Shown: positions 15,946 through 25,387, counted from the stretch's first letter. The stretch is DNA of 58,525 nucleotides from Deltaproteobacteria bacterium (GCA_020060215.1 JAGVAP010000129.1:1-58525); one strand, 5' to 3'. The notes: a model not told the origin generated them from the sequence alone. Program-made: numbers and translations.

Positions 15946-18435
15946 TTACCTAGATACCCTCTCGATCCGTCCCAGTTGGACGACTGCCGGATGGTTCGGG
16001 AGCCTCTGCCAGGCCAGTCGCTTGTGCCTGGGGATCACCGCAGTTCCTCTCGCCATCTCCGCGGAGGTTTTCACGATCAGGGCCAGCGGGCCGCCATCCA
16101 GGCCGATCAGCACCTGGTCTCGATCCGCCAGTCCGGCCGCGGCCGCATCGTCCCGATGGAGGCAGAAGACCGGCTCCGGTTCGATCTGTTTCAGCACCGG
16201 TGAGTAGCTCGCCAGCTCTTCCGTTCCAAAGGTCCAGTCCACCAGAAGGAGGTCCAATTCACCGGCCCTTCCCGGGTCGCCCGCCTGCGGTCTGGTCCCA
16301 AAAGGACGGCGCTCTTCAAAGTCGGAAATCCATTCCACGTCTTCCGGCGGATAGCTCTTCCCGAGGGCTCCCAGGGCAGGGAGCTCTTCGGCCATCAGGA
16401 TGCCCGCCGACTCCGGCGGCGGTTCTCTCATGACCGACAGGGCCGTGCCCAGGCGCACGAGGGCTTGCCACGAGGGGCGCGGCTCGCCGCCCGGGATCCT
16501 GTCTTCAAAGCGCCTCGGCGGGTGGCTCCCGGCGCTCACCTGGTGAATGGGCTCACCACCCGCGTGCACCGGGGCAGCGAAACGGACCCGGCCGTCCTGG
16601 CCGATGAAGCTCGACCCGGTCTCGAACAGGGTCTCCGCAGGAAGGAACACAGAGGCGCGGCTCACGGTTTCCGAAGGAAGGAAGTCCAGCACCAGGAGCA
16701 TATCGAGGCGGGAGATGGCCTTTTCAAGCCGCTCCCTGTCCGGGTACGAACTGAAGGGGTCGTTCTCAACCACCAGGAGACCCTTGACCGCTCCGGCTTC
16801 GATCGCCTCCACCAACTCCATGAAGGTTTCCGGCCCCGAGAAAAGGGCGGCGCCGAGGCTGTTTGGATCCGTCATGACATAAAAGAGCCCCGCCGAACCC
16901 CTGGCCCCCTGCATGAGCCTCGCGCAGTCGGCCGCAAAGGCAGGGGTACTCACCGCAACGATATCCGTCCCGCAGATCACCACAGGTCTTCGGCTCTTTC
17001 GAAGATCCGATGCGAGGGTGGAGAGCACCCTCTGCACGGAAGCATCGAGGGAGTCGCCGGCCGGCAGCGCGTCGAAGAAGTCCCGGGCGGCACCCCCCAG
17101 TCTGGCGGCCTCTCCCGGTTCGAGCCCGGCCCTCACGAGGAATCCGAGACAGGTCTCCAGCTGGCGGCGCGGCATGGGGAGGTGTCTGAAATCGAACGGC
17201 AGGGAGACGGGCCTGGGATCGATCACGGCGACCGTCGCGCCCTTTCTCCAGGCCTGCCTCATGGAGAGCGCGAGCACCGGAGACTCGTTGATCGGGTCCG
17301 CGCCGACTGCGAGGACAAGGTCGCACCCCTCGATATCCCGCATGGACAGGGCCAGCGGCTTTTCCATGTTCGAGAGGGCCAGCCCGGCCTTACGGGCTGT
17401 CCGGGGATCCGGAAAATAGGCCGGGCCTCGCCAGTGTGCGAGCCGGCAGAGACGCTTCAGCGCAGACTGGGTCTCCAGGCCGGACCTGGCGGAACCGATG
17501 GAGGCGACGGCGGACGGTCCTGACCGGGACTCGATATGCCTGAGTCTTTCGACGGCGGCCGCAAGCGCCTCTTCCCATGGGACATCCTTCCCCTCCACCC
17601 GCGGCATTCGGGGCCTTTCAGGAAGATCCGTGTAGTGAAATCCGAACCGTCCCCGGTCGCAGATGAAGAACCCCTGATCCAGCTCATCCACCGGCGCCTC
17701 CAGACGGACCACGCTGCGAAACCTGGCCGTCGCAACCGTGCGGCACAGCAGGGAGCAGTGGATGCAGATGGACGGGGAGCGCTCCAGCTCCCATCGCCGA
17801 TAGTTGTAGCGGGCCGGCTTGTCGGTATAGACGCCGGTCGGGCAGATGTCGATGAGGTTCCCCGAAAACGGGCTTTCCAGCGGCCCGTCGGTGTAGCGGC
17901 CGAAATAGACCCGGTCGGCAATCTGCATGGCGCCGAGGTCCCGGTATCCGCTGAACTCCTGGTAGAAGCGGGAGCACCGGTAGCACTGGATGCACCGGTT
18001 CATCTCGTGCTTGACCAGGGACCCCAGGTACTGGTCGCGGTACGTCCTCTTCTTCCCGCGGTATCGCCTGATGCCGTGCGCCGCCGAAACGGTCATGTCC
18101 TGAAGCAGGCACTGCCCGCCCGCATCGCACACCGGGCAGTCGTGCGGATGGTTCAGCATAAGCCACTCGATCACCCGCTTCCGAAAGGCCACGGCCTCGG
18201 GATGGTTCGTGGAGACGATCATGCCGTCCTGGGCGTCGATCATGCAGCTCATCTGGACACCCCTGAACTCCTTGTGCAGGAGCTTGACCGCACAGAGACG
18301 GCACGCCCCCACCGAACCCAGGATCCAGTGGTAGCAGAACCGGGGGATCATGATTCCCAGCAGTTCGGCCGCCTTGATGACCTTGGTCCCCCGGGGGACC
18401 TCAATTTCCCGGTCGTCGATGATCAGTCTGGGCAT
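15946..18435 (-). CDS. nuoG: NADH-quinone oxidoreductase subunit G
   Basis: An 829-residue iron-sulfur subunit. Counting from MPRLIIDDREIEV, the N1b [2Fe-2S] Cys are 34, 45, 48 and 64. The N3 motif is HPHDCPVCDAGGQC, N4 uses CIQCYRC with the later DICPTG, and CIHCSLLC followed by Cys 27 residues later matches the extra N7 cluster motif. A molybdopterin-oxidoreductase-like domain follows without need for the cofactor. An in-frame ATG at 18483 would add 16 poorly conserved residues; 18435 is preferred because it begins exactly at the ferredoxin domain, though its ribosome binding site is weak. Confidence 0.93.
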   Translation of the reverse strand: MPRLIIDDREIEVPRGTKVIKAAELLGIMIPRFCYHWILGSVGACRLCAVKLLHKEFRGVQMSCMIDAQDGMIVSTNHPEAVAFRKRVIEWLMLNHPHDCPVCDAGGQCLLQDMTVSAAHGIRRYRGKKRTYRDQYLGSLVKHEMNRCIQCYRCSRFYQEFSGYRDLGAMQIADRVYFGRYTDGPLESPFSGNLIDICPTGVYTDKPARYNYRRWELERSPSICIHCSLLCRTVATARFRSVVRLEAPVDELDQGFFICDRGRFGFHYTDLPERPRMPRVEGKDVPWEEALAAAVERLRHIESRSGPSAVASIGSARSGLETQSALKRLCRLAHWRGPAYFPDPRTARKAGLALSNMEKPLALSMRDIEGCDLVLAVGADPINESPVLALSMRQAWRKGATVAVIDPRPVSLPFDFRHLPMPRRQLETCLGFLVRAGLEPGEAARLGGAARDFFDALPAGDSLDASVQRVLSTLASDLRKSRRPVVICGTDIVAVSTPAFAADCARLMQGARGSAGLFYVMTDPNSLGAALFSGPETFMELVEAIEAGAVKGLLVVENDPFSSYPDRERLEKAISRLDMLLVLDFLPSETVSRASVFLPAETLFETGSSFIGQDGRVRFAAPVHAGGEPIHQVSAGSHPPRRFEDRIPGGEPRPSWQALVRLGTALSVMREPPPESAGILMAEELPALGALGKSYPPEDVEWISDFEERRPFGTRPQAGDPGRAGELDLLLVDWTFGTEELASYSPVLKQIEPEPVFCLHRDDAAAAGLADRDQVLIGLDGGPLALIVKTSAEMARGTAVIPRHKRLAWQRLPNHPAVVQLGRIERVSR

Positions 18436-18520
18436 AGTGATTCGCGGTTCGTCGGTCGTTTGGTCATTGGTCCTTTCTCTCATCGATAACCCTGTAGCGG
18501 AGCGCCAGGGACATGCGCTT

Positions 18521-18649
18521 GTATGAAACTCGTCAAGTTAGAGGTTTCAGGTTTCAGTGTTCAGGTGTCAGGAAATCGATGGATTACCGGGCTGACACCC
18601 GACACCTGAAACCTGACACCCGGTAAAGTTTTCCCATTCGATCAAACCG
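18521..18649. repeat. dispersed intergenic repeat, copy 2
   Basis: The partner of the 14175-14303 element, in the same orientation, in the gap between nuoF and nuoG. The two differ mainly by substitutions and a few short indels. Arms such as TTCAGGTGTCAGG and CTGACACCCGACACCTGAA make an imperfect palindrome, so the transcript could fold. A short GACCTC-type tail follows up to the nuoF stop. Confidence 0.8.
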
Positions 18650-19928
18650 GCCTCTGACCTCCGGCCTTGAATGGGCACTTCCTCTGCCGGATATGAGCCA
18701 TCACCTCGTCTTCGAAATAGGTCAGGAGGCTCTCCACCGGGGAGATCCCGCCGGGCGCAAAGGCGCAGAAAGCGTTCTCCATCTCGCTGCAGAGATCGCG
18801 CATCAAGGGGATGTACTCCGCTTCTCCCTCCCCGTTCTCGATGAGTCGCAGGAGGTGCCGCAGGTACGGAAACCCTTCCCGGCAGGGCGTGCACCAGCCG
18901 CAGGATTCCCGGGCAAAGAACTCCATCAGGTTCAAGGTGGCATCCACCAGGCACGTCCGCTGATCGAACACGATGATGGAACCTGTTCCGAGGCGCTGCC
19001 CCACCTCGATCAGCGGATCGAAATCCATCTCCACATGATAAAGCTCCCTGGGCAGGAAACGGGTGGATGCGCCCCCCGGCAGGCACGCCTTGAACTCGCT
19101 CCCCTCCAACATGCCGCCGGCATGCTCTTCGATGAGTTCGTTCAATGGGGTCCCGATGGGGAGCTCGTAGCAGCCGGGCCGGTTCACCCGGCCGCTCACG
19201 CAGTAGAGCTTGGTCCCGGTGCCGGACCCGCTCCTGGCCAGGCCCCTGAACCAATCGGCGCCGTTTCTGATGATGTGGGGTACATTCGCCAGGGTCTCGG
19301 GGTTATTGACGACGGTCGGTTTCGCCCACAGGCCGGCCTCGGTCGAGCGTGGCGGGGAGTGGCGCGGGTTCGGCCGCTTCCCCTCGATCGCGTTGAGCAT
19401 GGCCGAGCTCTCCCCGCAGATGTAGCGACCGCCGCTCCGATGCACGATGATGTCGAACGAGAACCCGCTCCCGAGGATGTTCTTCCCCAGAAAGCCCGCC
19501 TCTTTCGCGATCCCGACCTCCCGCTCCAGGACCGCGGCGACGCTCTCGTAGGACGGCCGCACAAAGATGAAACCCTTGGATGCCGAGATGGCATACGCGG
19601 CGATGGTCATCCCCTCGATGATCATGTGAGGGTCGGCATGGATCAGGACGCGGTCCTTGAAGGTGCCGGGCTCCATCTCGTCTGCATTGGTGACCACATA
19701 CCGCTGGGCCGGTCCTTTTTCGCGGACCGACCCCCATTTTCTCCCGGCCGGGAACCCTGCCCCTCCCCTTCCCCGCAGATTCGCCTCCCCTACCCGTGCG
19801 CTCACATCGCGAGGAGCCATGTCCTTCAAGACCCCGGCCAGGGCTTCGTAGCCGCCGCTCCTGCGGTACTCTTCGATCGTGGCGATCCGTTTCGGCTTCC
19901 GGTTCTGCAGCAGGACCTGGGTCCACAT
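18642..19928 (-). CDS. nuoF: NADH-quinone oxidoreductase subunit F
   Basis: A 428-residue NADH-binding subunit. It contains the nucleotide-binding GRGGAGFPAGRKW, the FMN-site stretch NADEMEPGTFKDR, ICGESSAMLNAIEGKR.NPR, and the [4Fe-4S] N3 ligands SCGWCTPCREG with the fourth Cys in CAFAPG. It takes a hydride from NADH and feeds electrons to the iron-sulfur chain. GE(S)SAML replaces the usual GEETAL. Start ATG at 19928 is seven bases after the nuoE stop. Its stop lies at the edge of repeat copy 2. Confidence 0.95.
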   Translation of the reverse strand: MWTQVLLQNRKPKRIATIEEYRRSGGYEALAGVLKDMAPRDVSARVGEANLRGRGGAGFPAGRKWGSVREKGPAQRYVVTNADEMEPGTFKDRVLIHADPHMIIEGMTIAAYAISASKGFIFVRPSYESVAAVLEREVGIAKEAGFLGKNILGSGFSFDIIVHRSGGRYICGESSAMLNAIEGKRPNPRHSPPRSTEAGLWAKPTVVNNPETLANVPHIIRNGADWFRGLARSGSGTGTKLYCVSGRVNRPGCYELPIGTPLNELIEEHAGGMLEGSEFKACLPGGASTRFLPRELYHVEMDFDPLIEVGQRLGTGSIIVFDQRTCLVDATLNLMEFFARESCGWCTPCREGFPYLRHLLRLIENGEGEAEYIPLMRDLCSEMENAFCAFAPGGISPVESLLTYFEDEVMAHIRQRKCPFKAGGQRPV

Positions 19929-19935
19929 GGGTCTT

Positions 19936-20424
19936 TCAGCCTTTCGGCAAGCGGCCGTGGGAGGTCAGCCTCTCGAGCAGATCGTCGATCTTCTCGGGGG
20001 TGAGATTGCCGTAGACGTCTTTGTTCACCATCATGGCCGGCGCGAAGTCACAGTAACCGATGCAGACGACCGGCAGGAGCGTAAAGAGCCCGTCAGGGGT
20101 GGTCTCACCCATGCCGATGCCCAACCGGGAAGAAAGATGTTCTGTCACGGACCGGTGGTCCTGCATCCAGCAGACGGTGCTGTCGCAGACACGAAGCACG
20201 TATTTCCCCACCGGCTCCCGGTAGATGAAATCATAGAAGGTCGCCAGTTCCTCGATCTCCAGCGGCGTCATCCCCAGGAGCGATCCCGCATCGCCGACCG
20301 CCTCGTCGCTCAGGTACCCATAGTGCTCCTGGAGGGCCAGCATGACATCGACCACCTTCTCCCTGGGGGTCACCGCGTCCCCGATTTCCTTAAGCAGTCT
20401 CTCCCTTATTTCCAATGGCAGCAT
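19936..20424 (-). CDS. nuoE: NADH-quinone oxidoreductase subunit E
   Basis: A 162-residue thioredoxin-like subunit with a [2Fe-2S] cluster (N1a). The ligand pattern is CDSTVC in one half and CIGYC in the other, the standard C-x4-C and C-x3-C pairs. The N-terminal helical part (VMLALQEHYGYLSDEAVGDAGSLLGM) and ELATFYDFI are typical. It pairs with NuoF in the NADH-oxidising module. A 48-base gap separates it from the nuoBCD stop. Confidence 0.95.
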   Translation of the reverse strand: MLPLEIRERLLKEIGDAVTPREKVVDVMLALQEHYGYLSDEAVGDAGSLLGMTPLEIEELATFYDFIYREPVGKYVLRVCDSTVCWMQDHRSVTEHLSSRLGIGMGETTPDGLFTLLPVVCIGYCDFAPAMMVNKDVYGNLTPEKIDDLLERLTSHGRLPKG

Positions 20425-20472
20425 GAATCGCTCCGCTCCAGAATAGTAAGCAGTACTCCTTGCTCCCTACTC

Positions 20473-22866
20473 CTACCTGTCCACGTCCGGCAGAATGAAA
20501 TCCACCGAGCCGTTGATGGCGATCAGGTCCGCGATCGTCCCCCCCACGGCCATGAGCGGGATCGCCTGGACATTGGTGAAACCGGGGCCCCGTATCCGCA
20601 TCCGGTAGGCCATGTTCAGGCCGTCGCTGACCACGTAATAGCCCTGCTCTCCCCGCGGGACTTCGGTGGCCGCGTAGGCCTCGCCCTTCGGGATCTTGGG
20701 CCCCCTGGTCACATGGATGAAGTGGTGGATCAGGCTCTCGATGTCCCTGAGCGTGTCTTTCTTCTCCGGCACTGCATACCGATAATCGTCAGTGACATAG
20801 CGCCCTGGAGGCATGTTTCTCGCCGCCTGCTCGATGATCCGCAGGCTCTGGCGCATCTCCTCGAATCGCACCAGGAAGCGCGCGTAGCAGTCCCCCTCCG
20901 TCTCGGTGGGGACCTCGAAGTCGAATGCACCATAGGCCGAGTATGGGATGTTCTTCCGCAGGTCCCACGGGACCCCGCATGCGCGCAGGTTGGGGCCCGT
21001 GACCCCGCGCTCCACGGCATCCCGGGCCGAGAGCCGGCCTATGCCGCGGGTCCGCATCTGAAAGACCGGGTTCTTCTTGATCACGGCCTCGTACTCGAGG
21101 AGCCGGGCCGGAAAGATCCTCACGAAATCGTCCACCGGGGCCTTCCACCCTTCCGGAAGATCCATGGCCACGCCCCCGAGCCGGAAATACTCTGGATGGA
21201 GTCTTCCTCCGGTGATCGATTCGACGATGTCCATGAGCTGTTCGCGCTCGCGAAACGCATAGAAATTCGGCGACATGGCCCCGGTATCGTGGGCAAACGT
21301 GGAAAACCAGACCAGATGATTGCTGATCCGGTACATCTCGGCGAGCATGACCCGGATGAACTGCGCCCTCTCGGGGACCTCGATGCCGGCAAGGGCCTCC
21401 ACCGCATGGACATAGGCGAACTCGTTGGCCGCCCCGGCCAGGTAGTCCACCCGGTCGGGATAGGGGATGTACTGGTGCCAGGACTGGCGCTCGCCGATCT
21501 TCTCCTTGGCCCGGTGGTGATAACCGATGTCCATGTCGAGCGCGGTGATCTGTTCGCCATGGACGTTGGCGACGAAGCGCATGAGCCCGTGTGTGCTGAT
21601 ATGGTGCGGGCCTATGTTCAGGACAAACTCTTCGTCGCCCGGCCGCTTCCTCAGGACCAGCCCCGCCTCCAGCGGCTGTTGTCTCCGGGCATCCTCCACG
21701 GTATAGGGGGCCATCTGGGTGGCCCTGCCCGGGTAATCCTTTCGAAGTGGATGCCCTTCCCAGTCGTGGGGCATGAGGATGCGCTGCAGGTTCGGGTGGC
21801 CTTCGAAGCGGATGCCGAACATGTCGAACACCTCCCGCTCGTACCAGTCGGCCGATGCCCATAGGTCCGAGACGGTTCGGGTGGCCGGCTCCCTGCCGGT
21901 GAGCCCGACCTTCAGACGGACCCGGCTTGCCGATTCAAAGGAAAGGAGCTGGTACACCATGGTGTAGTTGGGATACGCATGGCGGTCGCGGCGGGCGGAT
22001 TCATCTATGGCCGTCAGGTCATCGAGGCGGAGGAACCCCGTATTCCGGTCGGTCTTCAGGAACAGGAGGACATCCCTGACGATTGCTTCGTCCACATGCA
22101 GGGTCAGCATGTCGGAAGTATAATCCTGCGTCCTGACGCCCTTGCCGAATTTCTCCTGGAGCGTGCGGGAGAGGGCCTGATCCCTTTCGCTCAGTTCCAC
22201 CCGTCGGGCCGGGGGGGTCCACATCAGATCCGACCGGCTGCCGCTGAAGTCGGGCGGTGTGACGGAAGTGCCTCTCAAGGGGGTTCCGGTGTAGCCCGGG
22301 CCTCGCGAGTCCCTGGACTTGGTGAGACCGTCGACGAGGATCGGCTTGCTTGTCCCCTGTGTTCCTCCGGGCAGGTTGAAAACGGACCGGGTAGGCCTTT
22401 CGGACCGGATCTTTTCCTGCAGGAGCACCAGTGACTGCTCCACGGATTCAGGCCGCGGAGGGCAGCCCGGGATATACAGATCCACCGGCAGGATCTGATC
22501 CACCCCCTGGACGACGCTGTAGCAGTCGAACATCCCGCCCGAGTTTGCGCAGGAGCCCATGGAGATGACCCACTTGGGCTCGGGCATCTGCTCGTATAGC
22601 CGGAGGACGACCGGGGCGACCTTCTTGAACACGGTCCCGGAGATGATCAGGAGGTCGGATTGACGGGGCGATCCCCTCAGGACCTCGGCCCCGAAGCGGG
22701 CAAGATCGTATCGGGAGGTGAAGGTGGCGGCCTCTTCGACGAAGCAGCAGGAGAGACCGAAGAAGAGGGGCCAAAGGCTGTACTGCCTCGACCAGTTGAT
22801 CAGGAGATCGGTGCTGCTCAGGATGAAGTTCTGTCTTTTGGCGGCTTTGTCGCTGTCGGACCCCAC
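20473..22866 (-). CDS. nuoBCD: fused NADH-quinone oxidoreductase subunits B, C and D
   Basis: A 797-residue three-subunit fusion. Residues 1-165 are NuoB, with N2 cluster Cys at 40, 41, 106 and 135 ([20 protein letters not shown]). About 200-360 is NuoC ([32 protein letters not shown]). From about 395 to the end is NuoD ([34 protein letters not shown], with the C-terminal [12 protein letters not shown]). It makes the quinone-reduction module. The GTG start at 22866 has GGGAGG six bases upstream and overlaps the nuoA end by 49 bases. A C-D fusion is common in enterics; the triple fusion is rarer. Confidence 0.93.
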   Translation of the reverse strand: MGSDSDKAAKRQNFILSSTDLLINWSRQYSLWPLFFGLSCCFVEEAATFTSRYDLARFGAEVLRGSPRQSDLLIISGTVFKKVAPVVLRLYEQMPEPKWVISMGSCANSGGMFDCYSVVQGVDQILPVDLYIPGCPPRPESVEQSLVLLQEKIRSERPTRSVFNLPGGTQGTSKPILVDGLTKSRDSRGPGYTGTPLRGTSVTPPDFSGSRSDLMWTPPARRVELSERDQALSRTLQEKFGKGVRTQDYTSDMLTLHVDEAIVRDVLLFLKTDRNTGFLRLDDLTAIDESARRDRHAYPNYTMVYQLLSFESASRVRLKVGLTGREPATRTVSDLWASADWYEREVFDMFGIRFEGHPNLQRILMPHDWEGHPLRKDYPGRATQMAPYTVEDARRQQPLEAGLVLRKRPGDEEFVLNIGPHHISTHGLMRFVANVHGEQITALDMDIGYHHRAKEKIGERQSWHQYIPYPDRVDYLAGAANEFAYVHAVEALAGIEVPERAQFIRVMLAEMYRISNHLVWFSTFAHDTGAMSPNFYAFREREQLMDIVESITGGRLHPEYFRLGGVAMDLPEGWKAPVDDFVRIFPARLLEYEAVIKKNPVFQMRTRGIGRLSARDAVERGVTGPNLRACGVPWDLRKNIPYSAYGAFDFEVPTETEGDCYARFLVRFEEMRQSLRIIEQAARNMPPGRYVTDDYRYAVPEKKDTLRDIESLIHHFIHVTRGPKIPKGEAYAATEVPRGEQGYYVVSDGLNMAYRMRIRGPGFTNVQAIPLMAVGGTIADLIAINGSVDFILPDVDR

Positions 22867-23249
22867 TCGAGGCCTCCCTTTTTCCAGATGTAGAACAGCC
22901 CGAAGATGAGGATCATGATGAAGATCGAGATCTCCAGAAACCCATACCAGCCCAGTGGTTCGAAGGCCACGGCCCAGGAGAAGATGTAGACCGCCTCCAC
23001 ATCGAAGATGAGAAAGAACACGGCAACGAGGTAGAAGGGAACCGGGTAATTGAATCTGGCAGGACCGCTCGGGATGATGCCGCTTTCGTAGGGCCTGTTC
23101 TTCTCGACGCTGATCTTTCTCTCTCCCAGCCAGCTCGAGAGAAACAGGAGGAACGCAACAAGGCCCAGGACCATGAAACCGTACACCGCCAGCGGAAGGA
23201 GGCCCGGCACCCAAGGAGAGAAGAGCTCGGTTTCGGAGACAGGGAGCAT
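22818..23249 (-). CDS. nuoA: NADH-quinone oxidoreductase subunit A
   Basis: A 143-residue membrane subunit with three helices and the first gene of the nuo operon. Diagnostic segments are [47 protein letters not shown], where the YESG and FDVE..F motifs are conserved in NuoA. The start at 23249 gives the standard N-terminus; a longer TTG-initiated frame (to 23324) adds 25 unlikely residues. The C-terminal 16 codons overlap the start of nuoBCD. Confidence 0.93.
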   Translation of the reverse strand: MLPVSETELFSPWVPGLLPLAVYGFMVLGLVAFLLFLSSWLGERKISVEKNRPYESGIIPSGPARFNYPVPFYLVAVFFLIFDVEAVYIFSWAVAFEPLGWYGFLEISIFIMILIFGLFYIWKKGGLEWGPTATKPPKDRTSS

Positions 23250-23595
23250 GATCTTTGCGGCCTCACTCGCGAGAAGCTTCTCGCATGATGGAGCGCATTC
23301 TACAGATGGTCCACGGAAAACCAAATAGGGGATAGACCGTATTTTCCGGGGGAACCCATATACAGCAGCGGACGATGCGCCGCCTGTTTGACTTATTTGG
23401 AGAAATTGTTAGTAGTTAGTCGTTGGTTGTTAGTTGTAGTGGAAAACAGTAGAGAAAGGAATGAAATAGTGAGAGAAGGGGGAAGGCGGAAAGCGCAATG
23501 AGGAAGCAAGTCACCAAGGACGAACGGCGAATGACCAGGGACCACCGACAACAGACAACCCGCAACGAACCGCTCTTACGGAAGGGACATCGGTC
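23250..23595. other. divergent intergenic region with simple repeats
   Basis: About 345 bases between nuoA (minus) and the dehydrogenase (plus) that should hold promoters for both. Around 23404-23440 there is an AT-rich run of TTAGT-like units (GTTAGTAGTTAGTCGTTGG and similar). At 23500-23575 a looser run of ACCAGGGACCACCGACAAC-like units occurs. Both look like degenerate simple repeats. TGTATAT-like sequence near 23350 could be part of the nuo -10 element, but no convincing -35 was found. Confidence 0.4.
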
Positions 23596-24651
23596 ATGAA
23601 TAGAGAGCCTGCCGCCGAATGCCGTTTCATCGAGAGGGTCAGGGAGCGAAGCAAGGTGGGGGTCTGGGGATTCGGCAATGTTTCGAGAGACGTGGTTCTC
23701 TCCCTCGTGGACCAGGGCCTCGGCAAGGAGATCATCTTCTACGGGAGGCCCAAAGACAGATACCCCGACAGGGCCGGGGCGTGGGTGGAGGATCTCAAGG
23801 CCAATGCGCTGCGTCGCCCCCGCCTCATGGGGACCGGCAACACGGAAGACATGGTCGGGCTGGACGTGATCTTCATCGGCGCCGGGGTGCCGAGGCGGGA
23901 AGGCCAGAGCAGGAGGGATCTCCTCTCCCTGAACACCAAGGTCATTGCCGAGACCTCCCTGGAGATCCGGAGGCTCTATGAAGGATGCTCTCCACGGGAC
24001 CTGCCCATCCTCGTATTCATGGGGAATCCCGTGACCAGCATGACCTGGGTCGGGTACAAGTCGTCCGGTTTCCCGAAAGAGAACATCATGGGACAGGCGG
24101 GCAACCTGGATGCAAGGAGGATCTGCCACGCCGTTTCGAAGGTCCTCGGCCTCTCCGGGACAGACATGAAGGGGATCGTCTTCGGGGAGCACGGGGACTC
24201 CATGGTTGCGTCCACGAGATTCTTCACGGTCGCCGGCATCCCTCTGGACGACCTCATCAAGGCCGCCGGGGTCGACCCCTCGAAGGTCCAGGAGGCCATC
24301 GAGGACGCGAAGAAGGGGGGCACCCACTTCGTCAACGAAACCGGGCAGAGCGCCTCGGCCGGGCCTGCCAGGGCGGCCTGCGAGATGCTCCGGTGCATCA
24401 TCACCGGCGAGTCGGAGATCCAGCCCGTCATCGCCATTCTCGAGAAGGAATACGGGCTTTTGAAGGAGGGCGACGGGCTCGATTCCATGAGCTTCGGCGT
24501 CCCCGCCAGGATCGGCCCCGAAGGCGTGGAGAAGATCTACGAGCTGCCGGTGGAGGACATCCGGGACGAACTGGGACGCTCCGCCTCTCTGATCATCCAG
24601 GACATCCGGACATCCGCCGAGATCCTGAAGGAGGCATTCGGCATCGGCTGA
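23596..24651 (+). CDS. malate/lactate dehydrogenase family protein
   Basis: A 351-residue member of the NAD-dependent LDH/MDH superfamily. The dinucleotide loop reads VWGFGNVSRDV instead of the usual GAGNVG. Other family landmarks are FIGAGVPRREGQSRRDLLSLN (substrate loop with two Arg), MGNPVTSMTW, the Asp-x2-Arg in LDARRIC, and the catalytic His in GEHGDSMV. It interconverts a 2-hydroxy and a 2-oxo acid; malate is most likely, but the divergent loops leave the substrate open. A GGAAGGG site precedes the ATG. It is followed 56 bases later by the RemA-like gene, possibly in one transcript. Confidence 0.82.
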   Translation: MNREPAAECRFIERVRERSKVGVWGFGNVSRDVVLSLVDQGLGKEIIFYGRPKDRYPDRAGAWVEDLKANALRRPRLMGTGNTEDMVGLDVIFIGAGVPRREGQSRRDLLSLNTKVIAETSLEIRRLYEGCSPRDLPILVFMGNPVTSMTWVGYKSSGFPKENIMGQAGNLDARRICHAVSKVLGLSGTDMKGIVFGEHGDSMVASTRFFTVAGIPLDDLIKAAGVDPSKVQEAIEDAKKGGTHFVNETGQSASAGPARAACEMLRCIITGESEIQPVIAILEKEYGLLKEGDGLDSMSFGVPARIGPEGVEKIYELPVEDIRDELGRSASLIIQDIRTSAEILKEAFGIG

Positions 24652-24707
24652 AAAAGTTCCCTGAAGTTCGGGGCTGGATAACGGCCTTTTGGGCAAGGAG
24701 TATTCCC

Positions 24708-25073
24708 ATGCGGGTTCGCAACGGGGTGATGGTATCTCTGGGGTATGGGAAGTACGTGCGGTCGGACCAGGTGGTTGCGCTCGTGCCGATTGAGGAAGAG
24801 CGCGGGCCCGGGCGCAGGACCTTTGTCTATCTGGAAGATCAGTCAGAGCCCCTGGTGGCGTCACGGGCGGAGGATTCCATCGTCCGCGACCTGGTCCGAG
24901 AACCTCAGGAAGTGACCCGCGGAAGACAGCAGCAGGAGATCCTGCGCGATCTGCTCGAAGACCTGCGCACGGTCAACGAGACCGTTCGCGAGATCGTTCG
25001 TGATCGCAGCCGGTTGGACATGGACCTGATCGAGCGCAGGATCAAGGACGCCCTGGAGGGCGGTTCCGAGTGA
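24708..25073 (+). CDS. RemA-like (DUF370) protein with C-terminal extension
   Basis: A 121-residue protein. Residues 5-65 resemble the DUF370/RemA fold: NGVMVSLGYGKYVRSDQVVALVP, then GRRTFVYLEDQSEPLVASRA. In Bacillus, RemA is a ring-forming DNA-binding regulator of matrix genes of about 90 residues. Here a charged helical tail (about 70-121, ILRDLLEDLRTVNETVREIV) is added and may form a coiled coil. CAAGGAG lies eight bases upstream of the ATG. Its target genes are unknown. The domain call is by pattern and is of moderate certainty. Confidence 0.65.
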   Translation: MRVRNGVMVSLGYGKYVRSDQVVALVPIEEERGPGRRTFVYLEDQSEPLVASRAEDSIVRDLVREPQEVTRGRQQQEILRDLLEDLRTVNETVREIVRDRSRLDMDLIERRIKDALEGGSE

Positions 25074-25387
25074 GCCTCCACCCGCCTTCCACCGTTCCAC
25101 TATTCCATCATTCCACGAGAACCCCTTCCCCAAATCCACCGTCAACTTTCGCCTTGTTCCGTGAAACCTGCCGGTTGGGGGTTTTCCCGATTCACCAGCA
25201 GGCGTCAGATGCAAGTCGCCCGGCATCCCGAGGAGCGAGTCGTACAGGCCGGTACGTCGCAGCGACGAGGGACGAGGGCAACGGTGCAGATGATGCTTGA
25301 TGGTGAATCGGGGCTTCCACTCGCCATTGACACTCACCCGCGCCTCTGCTAAGGGTAGCCCCTCGATTGAATAAGGGGGTTCAAGAT
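25074..25387. other. intergenic region containing a structured element
   Basis: About 314 bases before the RdgC-like gene. Apart from the inverted-repeat element at 25186-25312, the left part has an AT/C-rich run of TTCCAC-like units (25090-25120). No coding frame is supported. The RdgC-like gene has its own AAGGGGGT ribosome binding site at the right end. Confidence 0.5.
25186..25312. repeat. 127-nt element with perfect 12-bp terminal inverted repeats
   Basis: The ends CCCGATTCACCA (25186-25197) and TGGTGAATCGGG (25301-25312) are perfectly complementary. Inside are two further hairpins: CGTAC/GTACG (25241-25256) and GTCG/CGAC (25256-25266), and the arms next to the ends (CAGATGCAAG versus CAGATGATGCTTG) are partly complementary too. 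This can fold as one RNA or sit as a short palindrome-ended mobile element. No open frame inside. Confidence 0.65.

Noticed and set aside
20473..23214. A longer nuoBCD start at 23214
   Set aside because: The first 116 codons are an out-of-frame reading of nuoA. GTG 22866 has a strong ribosome binding site and gives the normal NuoB start.
25074..25387. A retron or insertion-sequence remnant at the inverted-repeat element
   Set aside because: No reverse transcriptase or transposase frame lies nearby; kept only as an unexplained structured element.
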